In this document: positions 40,446 to 53,400 of the stretch, piece by piece | Position numbering within the stretch: position 1 is the first letter of the stretch | Layout of the letters: every line of letters starts with the position of its first letter | NCBI GenBank assembly: GCA_037367405.1 | Contig: JAZKJV010005547.1 | Span: 1-64,000, forward strand | DNA length: 64,000 bases | Reading direction: 5' to 3' | Source: Ottelia alismoides | Taxonomy: Eukaryota; Streptophyta; Magnoliopsida; Alismatales; Hydrocharitaceae | The notes under the pieces: model-generated | Told to the model about the DNA's origin: nothing | The model's database searches: none | What the model saw: only the letters and a program-made list of their open reading frames with translations | Made by a program: the position numbers and the translations under genes

Positions 40446-42170
40446 TCTATTACTTTACTAAAGTTGGGTTTTCACCGGAACTTTAGACACATGGCTTCTT
40501 GATGTATTGACACGTGGATACTCATCTACTCCCCTTTTCCCATCATGTGTTTCCTCCCAAGTTAATGCGCGGACGTTAGTTTTTCCATTGCTGATGGTCC
40601 GCCTTTAATGCTGATGCATGATTGCAGATGATACGTCTTTAACGTTGACCCGTGGTTATCATGCACATATCTTCCGCCTCTCCACTTTCCCCTTCGTCAA
40701 GCCCTAAAACTCCTTCGACTATGTCGCCGTCAACTTCCTTGCAACTCTCTTCTCAAGTTTATTTGATTCTTTCCGATCACCTCATTTCTCCCCGCATCTC
40801 TCCTTCAAGCAAGTAGCAACACGTACCCCACTGCCACCACTATTGTCGTCGGTAGGACCATCACTGCTTCCCTCCTCTCCATTGCCTCCCCCAAGCCCAC
40901 CAAAGACTCGAGTCCACCGACCTCCCCGTTATGAGCTCCGTCATCATATCGAGTACAGAGATCCGGGAAAGGGGAAAAGAGAAGAAGGAGATGCGTGGGT
41001 AGGAAAAGTGGAGAAAGGGTCTTTTATATATCGACGGCCTTCTCGATGAGTCTGGCGGCGAGTAGAGTAATGACTGGTCAATTGCACCTACCACATAACT
41101 GACCATGGTTAGCGTTTGTATGGAGTTACGCATTTGCCCTCCTAGCAGTGAAGGTTGGCTGTTGAGGAGGTCATGCACGATAGAGCCTCTGTGGAAGCCT
41201 TCTTGGTGACGTTGTCCTCACTACTCAACATCTCCAAGAGGCAGGGGATTAACAAACCAAGCGTCGTCGAGGAGGGAGCACCCCCTGAGGATACAAAGGT
41301 GTCGATTAGCAATAGTAGAGTGAGTTAAGAAGATTGATTTGAATGGCGCTTGCTTCTAACGAAACATCAGTGTGCTTTCCTCGAAGCTTTTGAAGAGAAG
41401 CTTGAAATTCTTTATGTTCCCCACTTTTGCCTGAATTGAACCATAGAACGCAAAGAGATATGGTTATCAATGAAGTTGATTTTATCGTACAAGCCATCTA
41501 GAAGATTCTGGAATGAATAATAAGCCTGAAAGGTGCATAATGCATGGAAATGCTCCTGCAAGAAAAATCATATATTTCAATTTCTTCATTTGATTTCATC
41601 TCCTTCAAAGACGGTTTCGCGACCGATTTACCTAAGGTCACCAATGATCGCCATGTAATGAGGGTCTCAACGATAAATACCAATGATACATAGGCACATA
41701 TCATAAACTGCAGAATCAGGCAAGCGTCTTTGGTTAATTCTATAAATGATTACATTATGATTCCATTTTTTTCTCACGTGGTTAATTGTTGTAATCCCTT
41801 CTCGGAGATTCTTTGGTGAGATTTCAGCTATGAAGACATGTACATGTTTGCCATGATAAGTTTTCCGTACACGTGATAAAATTCCAGTGCAAAGTCGCTT
41901 AACGTGTATCAGCGGAGGCAATTTAATACACTAGTGTAAAGGTATGAGTATCATTTTGGGGGAATTTAAGTATTACACATATTGCTTATCTGATTCCAAA
42001 TTCAGTTACGACACAGGATTGATTTGACTTTTGAATAGAGATTAACGAATCCATGCATAAGACTTTACAGAAAGTATATTTCTCAAAGTTACATGACTAA
42101 TTGGATCTTCTTTAGACATATCACATAGGAAAGAGAGCGCGAACCCGCTGCAGTATTGCCGAGGTCTACT

Positions 42171-42297
42171 ATAAACCCGAACCAAAACTGAGCCGCTTGA
42201 TCAAGATTGAGCACACGAAATACGGATTTTTCCTGAACCTTTCTTGTGTGAACCGTTCGATCTTGATCGAGCAACTCAAGCTTGGTTCGGGATTACA
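42171..42297. repeat. Imperfect inverted repeat in H1
   Basis: Arms with ACCCGAACCAAAACTGAG...TGATCAAGATTGAGC and, reversed, TCCCGAACCAAGCTTGAG...CGATCAAGATCGAAC. A foldback of about 45 bases per arm around a short centre. Confidence 0.6.
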
Positions 42298-43469
42298 CTA
42301 CTACTGAAGAGGATCCACTCTATGAGAAAGAATACCGATTTCCTGGAGATAAAGCACCGTTAAGAAGATTGGGGAAAAATATAATGAATAACATTTCAAA
42401 GTAGGATGACATCAGTTAAATTGTTTGTTGTAGGAAAAATGTACATGTGCAGAGAAGATTGCTACCCATCCAACAAGGTTAAATAAGGCCTATAATCATT
42501 TTGGAAAATAATAATAACCACAATTTTCAAATGTAGCTCGATAAATCATAAGAGATTTTCTGTAATAATTGTTGTTTGTGGTGGTAAACATCAGAGGACC
42601 TCTTAACATGTTATAACGTAATGGCTCCTAAAAACAACACAAATTTTGTTGTATTATTACGCTTCTGCACTTACGCCTTTCGACCGATAGAATCGGTGAT
42701 TGTTCATCTTGTGATGGCTCCAAACATTGTTTGGATAGCCAGTATATATTCAAAAGCTGCAAACTGACGGTTGCATCTATAGGAAAAGCAACCACGTTAA
42801 GTAATATAGTATCGTTTGATTCATATACAATATTACAATACTGTTTAATTTTTTGAAAAAAAAACAGATTTCACCGATATATACATACTTCAGAAAGTTA
42901 GAGTCCAAGTTTATCCATGATTCCGTGTTGAGTTGGTGCTGCAAATCTAACCTGCATTTCATCACAAATCAATAAAACACAGGCGGATCTTATGGAGATG
43001 TTGGAGTCGTAGAGGCGGCGAAGGACGACAAAGAGCATGATATTTTCTCTTTGGATAATTCTTCCTTTTGTTCTTTCTACATCTTATAAATTTTCCACAT
43101 TTTGAAATTCTTTCTGCATCTTATAATTTTTCCATCTTTTGAAATACTATAAATAGAAGATTATTTTATTTCATTTCCTTCAATATTTGATTTCATTTCC
43201 TTCAATGGGTATATGTGTATATACATCAAGTTTAACTTGGTCTCAAATATTGTGCCAGGCTACATTACAGTATTGGCTAATCCAAATTATCCCGTTCATT
43301 TTATTTTTTCGATCACAGTATTATACTAACATTTTAAAAACATGACTTATGCATATTGAAATTAAGATATAGTATATATATATTCAATTTTATTTTTTTC
43401 TTAAAAATGTTAAAAAATATACAATAAAGATAAATATATTCGTTTGTACTATTTTTTTAAAAAAAATCA

Positions 43470-43678
43470 CTTCCGATTTATTAATAGGATTCATAAAGAT
43501 TTTAGTTTCATCTATACCATTAAGATTGAAATGATTTGGTGATTTCGATTTGTTAACAGAATTCATTTTTTTAGATTTTAATATTAAGAGATTTTAGTTC
43601 CATTCATATCAGTTAGATTGAGATGATTTGGTTATTTCGATTTTTTAATAGAATTCATTTTTTAGATTCTAATATTAA
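43470..43678 (+). repeat. Short degenerate tandem repeat in H1
   Basis: Three imperfect copies of a phrase with CGATTT(A/G/T)TTAA(T/C)AG(A/G)ATTCAT and AGATTGA(A/G)ATGATTTGGT, spaced about 75-90 bases apart. Confidence 0.65.
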
Positions 43679-43915
43679 AGCTCTCTTCGTTTGGAGAATA
43701 AGCATTGTAATAAGGGGTCGATTCTCCATCCAGCGTGGTTCCCAAGAGTATGGTATTCTCATCCACATTCCATTATTTCACCTTATTCATATCTTTATTC
43801 CGCATTACATACACTTCTTTCACTCGTTTCTCATTATTCATATCCTTCTAACCGAACAACGAATAGACCTTTATTCTCCTTATTCCACATTCTTATTCCT
43901 GAACCGAACGCTCCC
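43679..43915. mobile_element. Tourist-like (PIF/Harbinger) MITE
   Basis: A 237-bp insert with ends GCTCTCTTCGTTTGG and, reversed, GGGAGCGTTCGGTTC, continuing GGAATAAG-like on both sides. The probable 3-base duplication is TAA at 43676-43678 and 43916-43918. Ends of the GAGCGTTTGGTTC kind and a TAA target are typical of Tourist-type elements. Confidence 0.65.
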
Positions 43916-44389
43916 TAAAAGAAAATATATTACCATTCAAATATGTAAGCTTCAATCATATATTTTAATTTCTTCACTATTTGATGACTATTATATATTA
44001 TAATTTTCATATATTTATATTTCTTTTCTTATAATAATTAATGTTATTAAAATTATTAATCGATTATGATGAATACATCAGACTTACAAAGGAATGTCAT
44101 TTCCATTATTATGAAAAAAATGATATTCTGAACTAATTAATAATTTAATTTCTATTATATTATTTTAAATTTATATTTGAATTCATATAAAATAATTTTG
44201 AAATCAATACCGCCGCGAAGCACGGGAAACATCCTAGTTACGTGTATTATGGAGTGTGATATCTTATCTTATATATAACTAAAACTGGATAACTTTCAAA
44301 AGCCATGTACCATTGCCACGTAGACATTCTCTTTGCTTCGCGAGCTTCTCCCATTCTCGATGCTTCCCCCTTTGCCTCTCGTGTACAAT

Positions 44390-44580
44390 TGTCACCTTCT
44401 CCTCCCTCTTTTGTGCTCTGTCTCTCTCACTACCATCTCTCCATACTCTCTCTATACATGACTTTTCCCTCTTTATCTCTCCATTCTCTCTCTATCCATG
44501 ACTTTCCCTTTTTATCTTTCTTTTTGCAACTACCGTCTCTCCATTCTCTCTCTCTCTATCCATGACTTCCCCTTTTATCT
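44390..44580 (+). repeat. CT-rich tandem repeat in H2
   Basis: Three copies of CCATTCTCTCTCTATCCATGACTT-like phrases with TTTTATCTCTC between them. Confidence 0.7.
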
Positions 44581-45499
44581 CTCTCCATTTAAAAGCCCCC
44601 ACAAGGCCAACACCTCCCTCTCAAATATGTATATACCTATATTATATTAAGTAAATTATCAACTTACCAATTACACATTATGTTATTATACTTTTAACAA
44701 ACTTTGTAATTTCCTTTTCTTGAGCTTATTAATCTATAGACCCACTTTCTATATGATACATAATTTATACTATTTTTCGGGATAAAAATTATGATTGTAA
44801 ATATTGCAATAAAAATATTGAATTTTCAAAATCATAAAAGGAACTTTTATATAATATACAATGACTATTTGACAAACTTAATTATAATATTAATTATCAA
44901 TGTATATGTAATGTTCAGTGCAAAACTGATTAAAAAATCACTACTACAAAATTGAGATATAGTGACATTTTCCCCTAAATCTATCACTAACATATAACGA
45001 CAACACTATTCGTTGTAAAATATTTTTTTGTGTTCAAAATTAATGACAAATACTATATCATTAACGATGTTCCATATAATAACGCTTATCTATTGCTATT
45101 TTCAAAACTTTAACAAATCGTTGTTATTTTTTAATTTAAATTTCCGAAGCGATTATTTAAAATTTTGAAAAATAATAACAAATAAGTGTCGATGTATGGA
45201 TGTTTACTAATGAATGGCGATGGATATAATATTCACTACCAATTTCAATTGTCGTTATAGTGACGTTTTTTTTCAAAATCCATCACTTAATCAACCATTG
45301 AAAAATTACTTTGCAATAAATAAAATTATTTTTATATTTTTAACAATTGTTGATTTAGCGAGGATTTTGAAAAAAGTGACAATATTTCCCAATTTTATCA
45401 CAGTGAACTATGAAAATAGTTATTAAAAAAATATCACCTCAAAAAATCTATTTAATACATATAACATCATATCATTGATAAATATCCACATCTACGCAC

Positions 45500-45542
45500 A
45501 AAAGTACACAAACACACACACATACACACACACACACATATA
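45500..45542. repeat. CA microsatellite
   Basis: An interrupted CA dinucleotide tract, inside H2. Confidence 0.85.
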
Positions 45543-47224
45543 GATGAAACATATATATACATACATATATATGGATGTATTCTTGGTTACTAGAGAATGA
45601 ACAAGGAAATATGAGGTAGATATTATAAATATTAAGCACATTGCCCCATAATTTTATTAAAACAAATTATAGTAGTCTAAAAATCTTCAAAATGATGAAA
45701 GGCATGGGCCATCAATCGTCCATCTAAAAAATCTAAATATTGTTATAAATTTTTAAAATATCAACCATATACTTCCATTAAGGAATTAACATGGATTTAT
45801 ATTTAAAGTTTCTATTTTTAAGATTTTGAATGGTTTATCTCATGCTAGTTGTTGTATTTTGTATGGATGATAAAAAATGTTACTCTTGGTACATACTTTT
45901 TTTGCAAAGAATTTTTCAAATATTATAATGTTAACTATTAAATTATACATATATTCTCCTCCATGTTTTTTTATATAGATAGATAGCTTAGAAAATAATT
46001 ACTATTGGATCATCTCTGCTGAGAGGGATTTTCGACACTACACACATGTGTATATATTTTAATTCCATCACATAGACATGCTGCTTTGAAAAAACTTGAA
46101 TTATCAATGCTTAAATAATTTATAATATGCTTATCTCTTTTATAGATCTTTAATTCAATAATTTAATAGACCACGTAGTATTAGATAATACATTCTACAT
46201 AGATTTTAATATGGGATGGCAATATAAATTCAAATTGTACCAATACATGATACATACATATATCAAAAGGCTGCTTAACACTTCTATCCCTCTCTATTTC
46301 TTTAAAATTTGCATACAAGAAAAAAATGGAACTTAATTAAATTGATTATCATTTAAGAATTTGGTGAAAATAGAATATTTATTTTGTAAAGATAAATTTT
46401 ATGAAAGGAATTAAATAGATGGGTAAGTATAGAGAATAAATTACAAGTATAAAAGTTATATGAATATTCCTATATTTTATAAAAATGGTAACACATATGT
46501 ATTAATTTGATTTTAAGTTTAAATATTGTGCAATGAATATATAAAACTTTTTACTGTACTTCATCTATGCAATATAAAATTTCTATATATAAATCAATAC
46601 AACAAAATTGACTAAGACAACTAATATTTCGGTACTGAAATATATTACATCCACCATATGACACTAACAAGAAATATTATTTATTTCTAAATTCATCCCG
46701 CTGCGAAGAGCGGGTCTATTTGCTAGTAGATATTATAGCGAGAAATGTGGCTACTGTGTCTAGATATCAGATTTATACTGAATGACTCCTTTTGATTGAC
46801 ATTGAGGGCAGAGTTGGCAACTCTGATCTTCAAGTCCTTGCAGCTACAATACACGTTCGAAACTTGTTGTGCCAATAGAGAAAAGTGGCAATTGATTTTT
46901 AATTGTCTTAAACATACCATTTTTTTAATTAATTCAATTGAATTCGATTATTTTTAGTTGTGCTAAATATAACTGGTTGTTGTTACTTCATTTGAACTTG
47001 GATTTTTTCTAAATGGCCAAGTATTGATGTACTTAATGTGATCATTTATGCTTCGTTGCTTCAGTTGATTTTTATTAAAAAAATAATAGTTTATTTATAT
47101 AACATTTATAAGATTTATGAGGGTAGTTTCAGAGTGCAATGACCTAGGGTCCATCAAGTTTAAGGGTTCATTTTTACATGTATTCAACCTTTAGTTTAGA
47201 AAAAATAGTATATATCCTATTGAG

Positions 47225-47395
47225 GCCTTGTAAAATCAAAATTTTAGTAAAACAACTTACTGAAAAATGAGCTCTCGTAGAATCAAATTTTTCAATGAAA
47301 TAACTCTTTGAAAAATGAACATTTATGGAAATAGATTTTTCGATAAAACAAATCATCAAAAAATGAGCTCTTATAGAATCGTATTTTCAGGGAAC
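47225..47395. repeat. Degenerate tandem repeat, about 57-60 bp unit
   Basis: Three imperfect copies built on AAAAATGAGCTCT(C/T)(G/A)TAGAATC and TTTTTC(A/G)AT(G/A)AAA. Confidence 0.65.
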
Positions 47396-48232
47396 AACTC
47401 AATCTTGAAGTCCAACATTTAATGTAATTATATAAGGGCTTATTGTTCATCGAAATTTTTTATAAGGACTTGGTTTTTTCTTTTGCTCAGAGCCCATGAA
47501 ATATCAAAGATGACACTTATCCCTATTATAAAAATATGTGTCAATTATATTTTACAAAACCAATGTCTTTTTGAATGAATGCGTAGGATTTATCCCCGTG
47601 ATCATGTAAACACGTGAATATAGTGTCGGTCTTTTCACATAGGTTTAAAATATTCCCCTTAATGGTAAACTGTAATCATTCATTTAAACATATAATTTTT
47701 ACAGTCGTAGAATCGTTGTAATCGACTTGTTATGGATGAAGAGCACATGAGTCATTATTTCTGACGAAATTGGAACAACGTATTAGATGGATATACAGAT
47801 GAAAATATATTGTTTTTTTTTTAAAAAAAAAGCCGAAAATGGAGCGGGAGCAGCCAATGGGCAGTCCCATTTTTCTCGTATATGATAGTAGAAAGTTTGG
47901 CCTACCATTTGTCGATAAATATATTAGAGGTGGTATGGATCCTTAGAATGCCTTTTTCCCTCGATTTCGAATAACTAATTGAAAAATTATAGTTCAACCT
48001 AAATAAATTTGTGAATGGCCTATTTTAGAGGAGCCCGACCACCGTAATCTTTTTACTGACATTTTAGGAGGAGTCTATGAATTGAATGAGTGATCTAACT
48101 TTTGAGTATGTAATTGAACTTAACTTTGATGTTGTTGATAGGCGCTTGCAATTTTTTTACTGAAACATGGATTTCCCTCTATATGTTTGATAATATACAA
48201 GTTCCTTTCTATTGTATATACTTATTCACGTG

Positions 48233-48468
48233 GTTTGTAAACCAATGCCCCTATCGATATTAAATATTATATAGATAATGTTATTCTGCATAATTTGGCC
48301 GATACTATTTTAACATTGGCTTGTATACATGTATAAGCATCTTTTGTTTGGTTTGTAAATCAATGCCCCTATCAATATTAAATATTATATAGATAATATT
48401 ATTCTACGTAATTTTGTGTATATTATTTTAATATTGGTTTATACATATAAGCATCTTTTGTTTGATGC
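48233..48468 (+). repeat. 118-bp tandem duplication
   Basis: Two copies starting GTTTGTAAACCAATGCCCCTAT (48233) and GTTTGTAAATCAATGCCCCTAT (48351), about 88 percent alike. Confidence 0.88.
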
Positions 48469-49255
48469 AAGTATATAAAAGATATTTGTCATTTTCGAGT
48501 ATTTTTGGAATATAACGCATATAACGCATATAAAAGATATTTTATAACGCATATAAAAGATATTTGTGGAATAACAATCTGGATCTTGTACATGTATATA
48601 TAAACACGAGATTGCGTTTAAAGAACATGGTATAACAAAAACAGACCAATTAACATTTTATTCGAACATTAATATCAAACATATTAAAGGACTTGTACTA
48701 TATTTAAAAATTCATATAAATATCAAACATGTTAAAAAACACATATTATATGTACACGATTCATAAAAAAATTGTTTATTAATTGTGTAAAATGTTAAAA
48801 TATTATCTAATATAAACTGCTTATACTTACATCATTTTTCATTGCATTCTCGAGCGCAGAGCATAATATCCATGCTAGTGTAATTTAAGACTAGAAGGAC
48901 AAAACAAACAACTAAATTTTAGCACTCGCAGATTGAGTACATGGGAACAAATCCTAAAGATTGAGTACCGAATTGTCGTTTTTAAGTTCAACTATGATAT
49001 TGAAATTGGATGTATAACTCATAGACTTGTATGTTATCTACCGTTAGATAAATAGGTGTGAAGTTCAAAACGATGCCTTGAGTGGAGGGAGAAATCACAC
49101 TTCCTTCAAACAATTCGCTTCTATACTCTTTCGAACGCTTGTATGGATAGTTTTCTTCTCTTTTCCTTTTTTTTGACATTTTTAAATCAAGAATGACATG
49201 TAGACATTGAAGTTATATATCCTATAAAAGTGTATAACATGGAATCGATTAAATA

Positions 49256-50440
49256 TCTATACATTATATTAAAGCTGGGTTTCCCCAACTTTAGCCCTTA
49301 CACTGACACGTAGAATAACATGGAGGCTCCTTGTGCCTCTTCTCTCCCGTTTTTCTCTCTCTCCCCTGGAATTTGCACCTACCTCTTGCCACGTGGGGTG
49401 GCTCTATGCTCTTTGTTCCCTTGTTATATCCGTCATTCACCTCATTTCACTCTTCAATTCCAAAACTTGACACGTATAAAGTCTCTCTGTCTTCCTCCCG
49501 CTCCCTCACTATTATTCTTGCATGTGAGCCGTGGTATTTCTCTTTCCTAGCACTTTGAATGCAAACACTCGTCTTTCTCTCTCTCTCTATCTGCATTAAA
49601 TAGTATTAATTAATAGCAGTGGTGCAAGCTATTTCTTTAATCTCACATTTGCCACTCTTTTCTCTCTCTCTCTACAACCATAGACTTAATTTTTTCTATA
49701 CACGACAAAAGTTACCGAAGTAGGTACTGAATACATTAAGCAACGGCTAATTTCAAAAGATTGATTATGAACAAATCGGGTAACCAAATATTTGAAACAT
49801 GTGGATTTTCAAAGAAAATATATAAAAGGAAAATATATATTTATATTTTTTAAACATGAAAAATAATTTAAGAATAAACCTATATAGAAAAGCTTTAAGT
49901 TATCTACTACATTAATCTAATTATACTAAGTTAACTAATTACAATATTGGATGAAGGATGAATTTGGGTTACCCTCTGTTTATAAGAATATGTTTTGAAT
50001 TTATGCATGATGTATATTCAATTAAGGTGGATATTACTAATTAAGGTATGCATTTTGTAATATAAATTGCTTTTATGATTTAAACATTTGACAATAGTTT
50101 TCAGAGTAAAATGAAACATCCAAAAGATATATATTATATAGATGTCATCCGATGAATTCTGCCAAATATGTTATTTGCATTATAAGTTACCAAAATTATT
50201 AATTAAGTATATGTATTATACAATACATTTTTTAAAATTTAAACATAAAAATACTGATTAGTTTACATTATATATGTAATCATATGGATTTGTTAAAATA
50301 TATTATTTATATTATAAGTTACCCAGTATGGAGTTAAAATTTAAATGTGTTAAAATATTTCAAGAATAATTGAAAAAAATTGCATATAAATGAGGTGTAA
50401 TTAAGTAACATCAGTGTTAAAAAAATCTATAAAAACATCT
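49256..50440 (+). mobile_element. Helitron-like 5' end H3, 3' end not found
   Basis: Begins TCTATACATTATATTAAAGCTGGG after an A, matching the H1 and H2 starts, followed by similar CACGTAG and CT-rich text. No hairpin plus CTAG end is seen before the E2 LTR at 50441, so the element may have been split by the E2 insertion or is truncated. Confidence 0.45.
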
Positions 50441-53400
50441 TGATGAGCGGTCCGTGACTAGGGTTAGGAAATCAGATAAACAAGGGTCTTTGCGACCCTA
50501 ACTGGCAGGCCAAGGCTCAACAAGAAAAATCGAGAACCACTCAAACAACAAATAAAGCAATCAAAATAATGCCAGCGGTCTCCGCTATTTATTTTAACCT
50601 TGTATAGCGACCAGGGTCGAACTCAAGGAGCAGGAGAAATCCTTTGAAGTAGTCGGAAATCAGAACATAAAATGCATATTTTTATTAATTGTTAACTTTA
50701 CAAATTTTAATATTTTTAAATAAGAGACTAAAAATAAGCAAGTAAGAGACTAAAGCATACAAGTAATATTTGGATATTTTTATTTAAGGTTAAAATTATT
50801 AAAAAAATCAGGATTAAAAATATTTTTGTGCTTTTTAAATATTCAGGTATTTTTTTTATCATTTTCTGGATTTTTTTCTAATTTTTATGTGATTTTATAA
50901 AAATAAAACAATAGCTAAACAGGGAGACAGTGCACAACCAGGACAAAATGACAAATTTAAAATACTTAAATTGTCCTAATGTCATGGTTATGACTTTTAC
51001 AAGAAAGTAAATAAAAATGTCTAACAACAAAAACTAAAATCATATTTTTTTTATTTTTTTAGAATTTTTAATGATTTTTATAAGTTTTTAGAGTTTTTAG
51101 ATTTTTAGGCATTTTATGTTGATTTTTGCGACAAAAATGGTGCTGGAAGTAAAGCACTTCAAAAAAACAAATGCTAATTGTTTTGGAATTTTTAGCACAA
51201 CTTTTATAATTTTTATGTATTTAATAAATTAGACAGTGGGCTTTTTGATGGTTTTTTATTTTTATAAAATATCAAACACTACTAAATTAATTCACAAAAA
51301 CTACCATAAATATCACGTACTAGCAGGAGCTAAAAGTAATTTTTATCAGATTTTTGGAATTAATTAGGTATTTATTTGATCCGAAATATGACACGTAGCT
51401 TGTAGGGACCTAGCTGCAATTATTCCAGGGGTCGATCAATAACGCATATAAAAATCTTGGGGCGAAAGATGCAAAAGCCCAGGGTATTCACACACGTGCT
51501 CAAAAATCCATGCAAAGGGATATAAATGCAATTATCAAAATGTTTATATTCAAAGCATAACATACGTGAAGTTCAGGATAAAACATGCAAATACACCAGA
51601 TAAGCACGTGGGACGGCACGTGAGTTCATACAAATAAGAATAAAATGCAAATACTAGAAATAGCAAGGGTCCACATGCAAAATAACCAAATAACTACAAC
51701 AAATAATTACAGGACTAAATGATAAAAAACGAAACAGAAAGGGCCTAAGTACCCCTTGTTGGGTCCGATCCAACGACCGGAGGCATTCCACTTAAGATCA
51801 GACGGTTGAGATGGGTGGATACCCTTTCGACGATGGAGGGTGCAGATGAGATCCTCAGATCTGATGGTCAGAGGCCTCCTGTGGATGAACAGCTCGGATT
51901 AGAACCGGGGCTGCCTTCGATCGGACATTGGGAGAGACGTCAAGAAGAACGAGGAAGAACTCGCCGGAGGCGAGTTTCAATCGTCGATTGCGCGCGACTC
52001 TGACATCCTCTCGAGCTGCTGGAAGATGGAAGATGTCGGTGATGACACTCCGCAGCGGCAGGATGGCTCAGAAGGGTCCAGGATCGAGTAGAGGGCCTTG
52101 GGAGTTCACAGTCGACCTAGAACTCTCCTACGGTGGTCTGGACCTCCAGATGAGGTTTCGATGCGCTCCAACCCTGCAGGAGGAAGGGTTTTGCTCGGAG
52201 GGTGGTTCTAACACGGGTTAGAGCGTTACGAGTAATCGATAGCAGGAGTTGTGGGTGAACGAGCAGGTTTTCGGTAAATATGAGGGATTCGACATGTATG
52301 GGTTTCCAACACGATGGCTGGAGCCTCGTTGGGGGTTGCGGAGCGAATGTAGAAGCGATAGGGAGTTGGAGCGAGGTGTATGAAGGGTCGGAATACGGTG
52401 GAAATGCGGAAGAACAGAGGACTGTTGGTGCTACTCTGTTCGAGGATGACAAGATGGATTCAATGGACGATAGGCGGTAAAAAGAGTACCTAAAGGTGGA
52501 GGAACACGGCTGGGGTTGCAGAAGATGGTCTACGGTGGTCATAGCATCGATGGTCGGCGTAGCCAGAGGCTTTGCTCCTCGCGACAGAGCTGAAGTGTGA
52601 ACCTCGTCGGACCTAGGGCTAGCACGCTCAAAAGGCTCCCACGCCCTCCCTCTTGCTCGCTGTCACTCTGGGAAAGGTGGACGGTTAGGCAGGAGATGGT
52701 GGCGCAACCAAAAGGTGGAGGGAAAGGAGGGGGTGGTGCAAGTTATATAGGTGTGAGGGTCCGACATGGAGGAGGTGCGACCCGCGAATCGAGACTCGGA
52801 TCGAGCAAGGGAGTATCGGGCGAGGGTTAGGGATCCACACCCTCGATTCGGAGTGGAAGATTGGGAGAAATGGAGTTCGGGTCGGTTCTGGATTAATGGA
52901 AGAAATTCAGGTGAAAACAAGGCTGGTGAAAAAGGACGCCTAGGGGGACCAGTTGACCGGAGTCAATAATCTGAGGTGGCCCAATTAGAAGGAGCGGAGA
53001 ATAGGACAAAACACACTACAAGACAAAACAGATGAGAAAAACAAAGATAACTACATAAACATAATAAATAAATTTAAATGGAAAAATGAATAGAATGAAA
53101 AATGTTCATTATTTTTCAAAGAATTTTTCCATGGTTCTTAATGATTTTTTTTATGAAAAAAATTAGTGTAGATACAATATATAGTATTATATACAGGTAT
53201 AATGTACCTATGTATTATGTATAATAATTTTTATTTTGTTATTTTTGCACAAATACCTCGATTTTATATTTTATTTATTTTTAACATAATTTTAGGGGCA
53301 TAAAATAATTTTTATTTTATTTTTTTCAAATTATTTACAAGTATAAAATAAATGGTGACTATGATATGTGTGTGTGTGTGTATTTGTACAAGTGAGGAGG

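Larger units (their letters stand above)
40446..44237 (+). mobile_element. Helitron-like element H1, non-autonomous
   Basis: 5' end TCTATTACTTTACTAAAGTTGGG and 3' end CCGCGAAGCACGGGAAACATCCTAG, with a short hairpin just before the terminal CTAG. It sits between A (40445) and T (44238), as Helitrons insert in AT. No Rep/helicase frame is visible. The interior holds unrecognised sequence (for example an open stretch near 41170-41330), a foldback at 42171-42297 and a Tourist-like MITE. The boundaries could join two partial elements, as the pairing of ends is inferred. Confidence 0.6.
44267..46726 (+). mobile_element. Helitron-like element H2, non-autonomous
   Basis: 5' end TCTTATATATAACTAAAACTGG, aligned with H1 and with 49256. 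3' end with a 6-base stem CCCGCT/AGCGGG around GCGAAG, then TCTATTTG and CTAG. Flanked by A (44266) and T (46727). A CT-rich patch (44390-44580) with CTCTCTCTCTATCCATGACTT repeats follows the 5' end. Only 29 bases separate H1 and H2. Confidence 0.65.
46727..49255. other. Anonymous AT-rich DNA
   Basis: About 2.5 kb without a recognisable gene or element ends. It holds two small tandem repeats, listed separately, and only short open frames. Confidence 0.5.

Noticed and set aside
41170..41330. Open stretch with EAFLVTLSSLLNISKRQG in H1
   Set aside because: Could be a captured exon, but too short to recognise and without supporting neighbours.
44940..45430. CACTA-type transposon end (CACTACTACAAAATTGAG)
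   Set aside because: The start resembles a CACTA terminus, but no matching inverted end or 3-base duplication was found nearby.
52117..52542. 141-residue minus-strand open frame and its neighbours in the GC-rich block
   Set aside because: Lies in the promoter-like GC block of the E2 LTR. No domain, and several frames are open at once.
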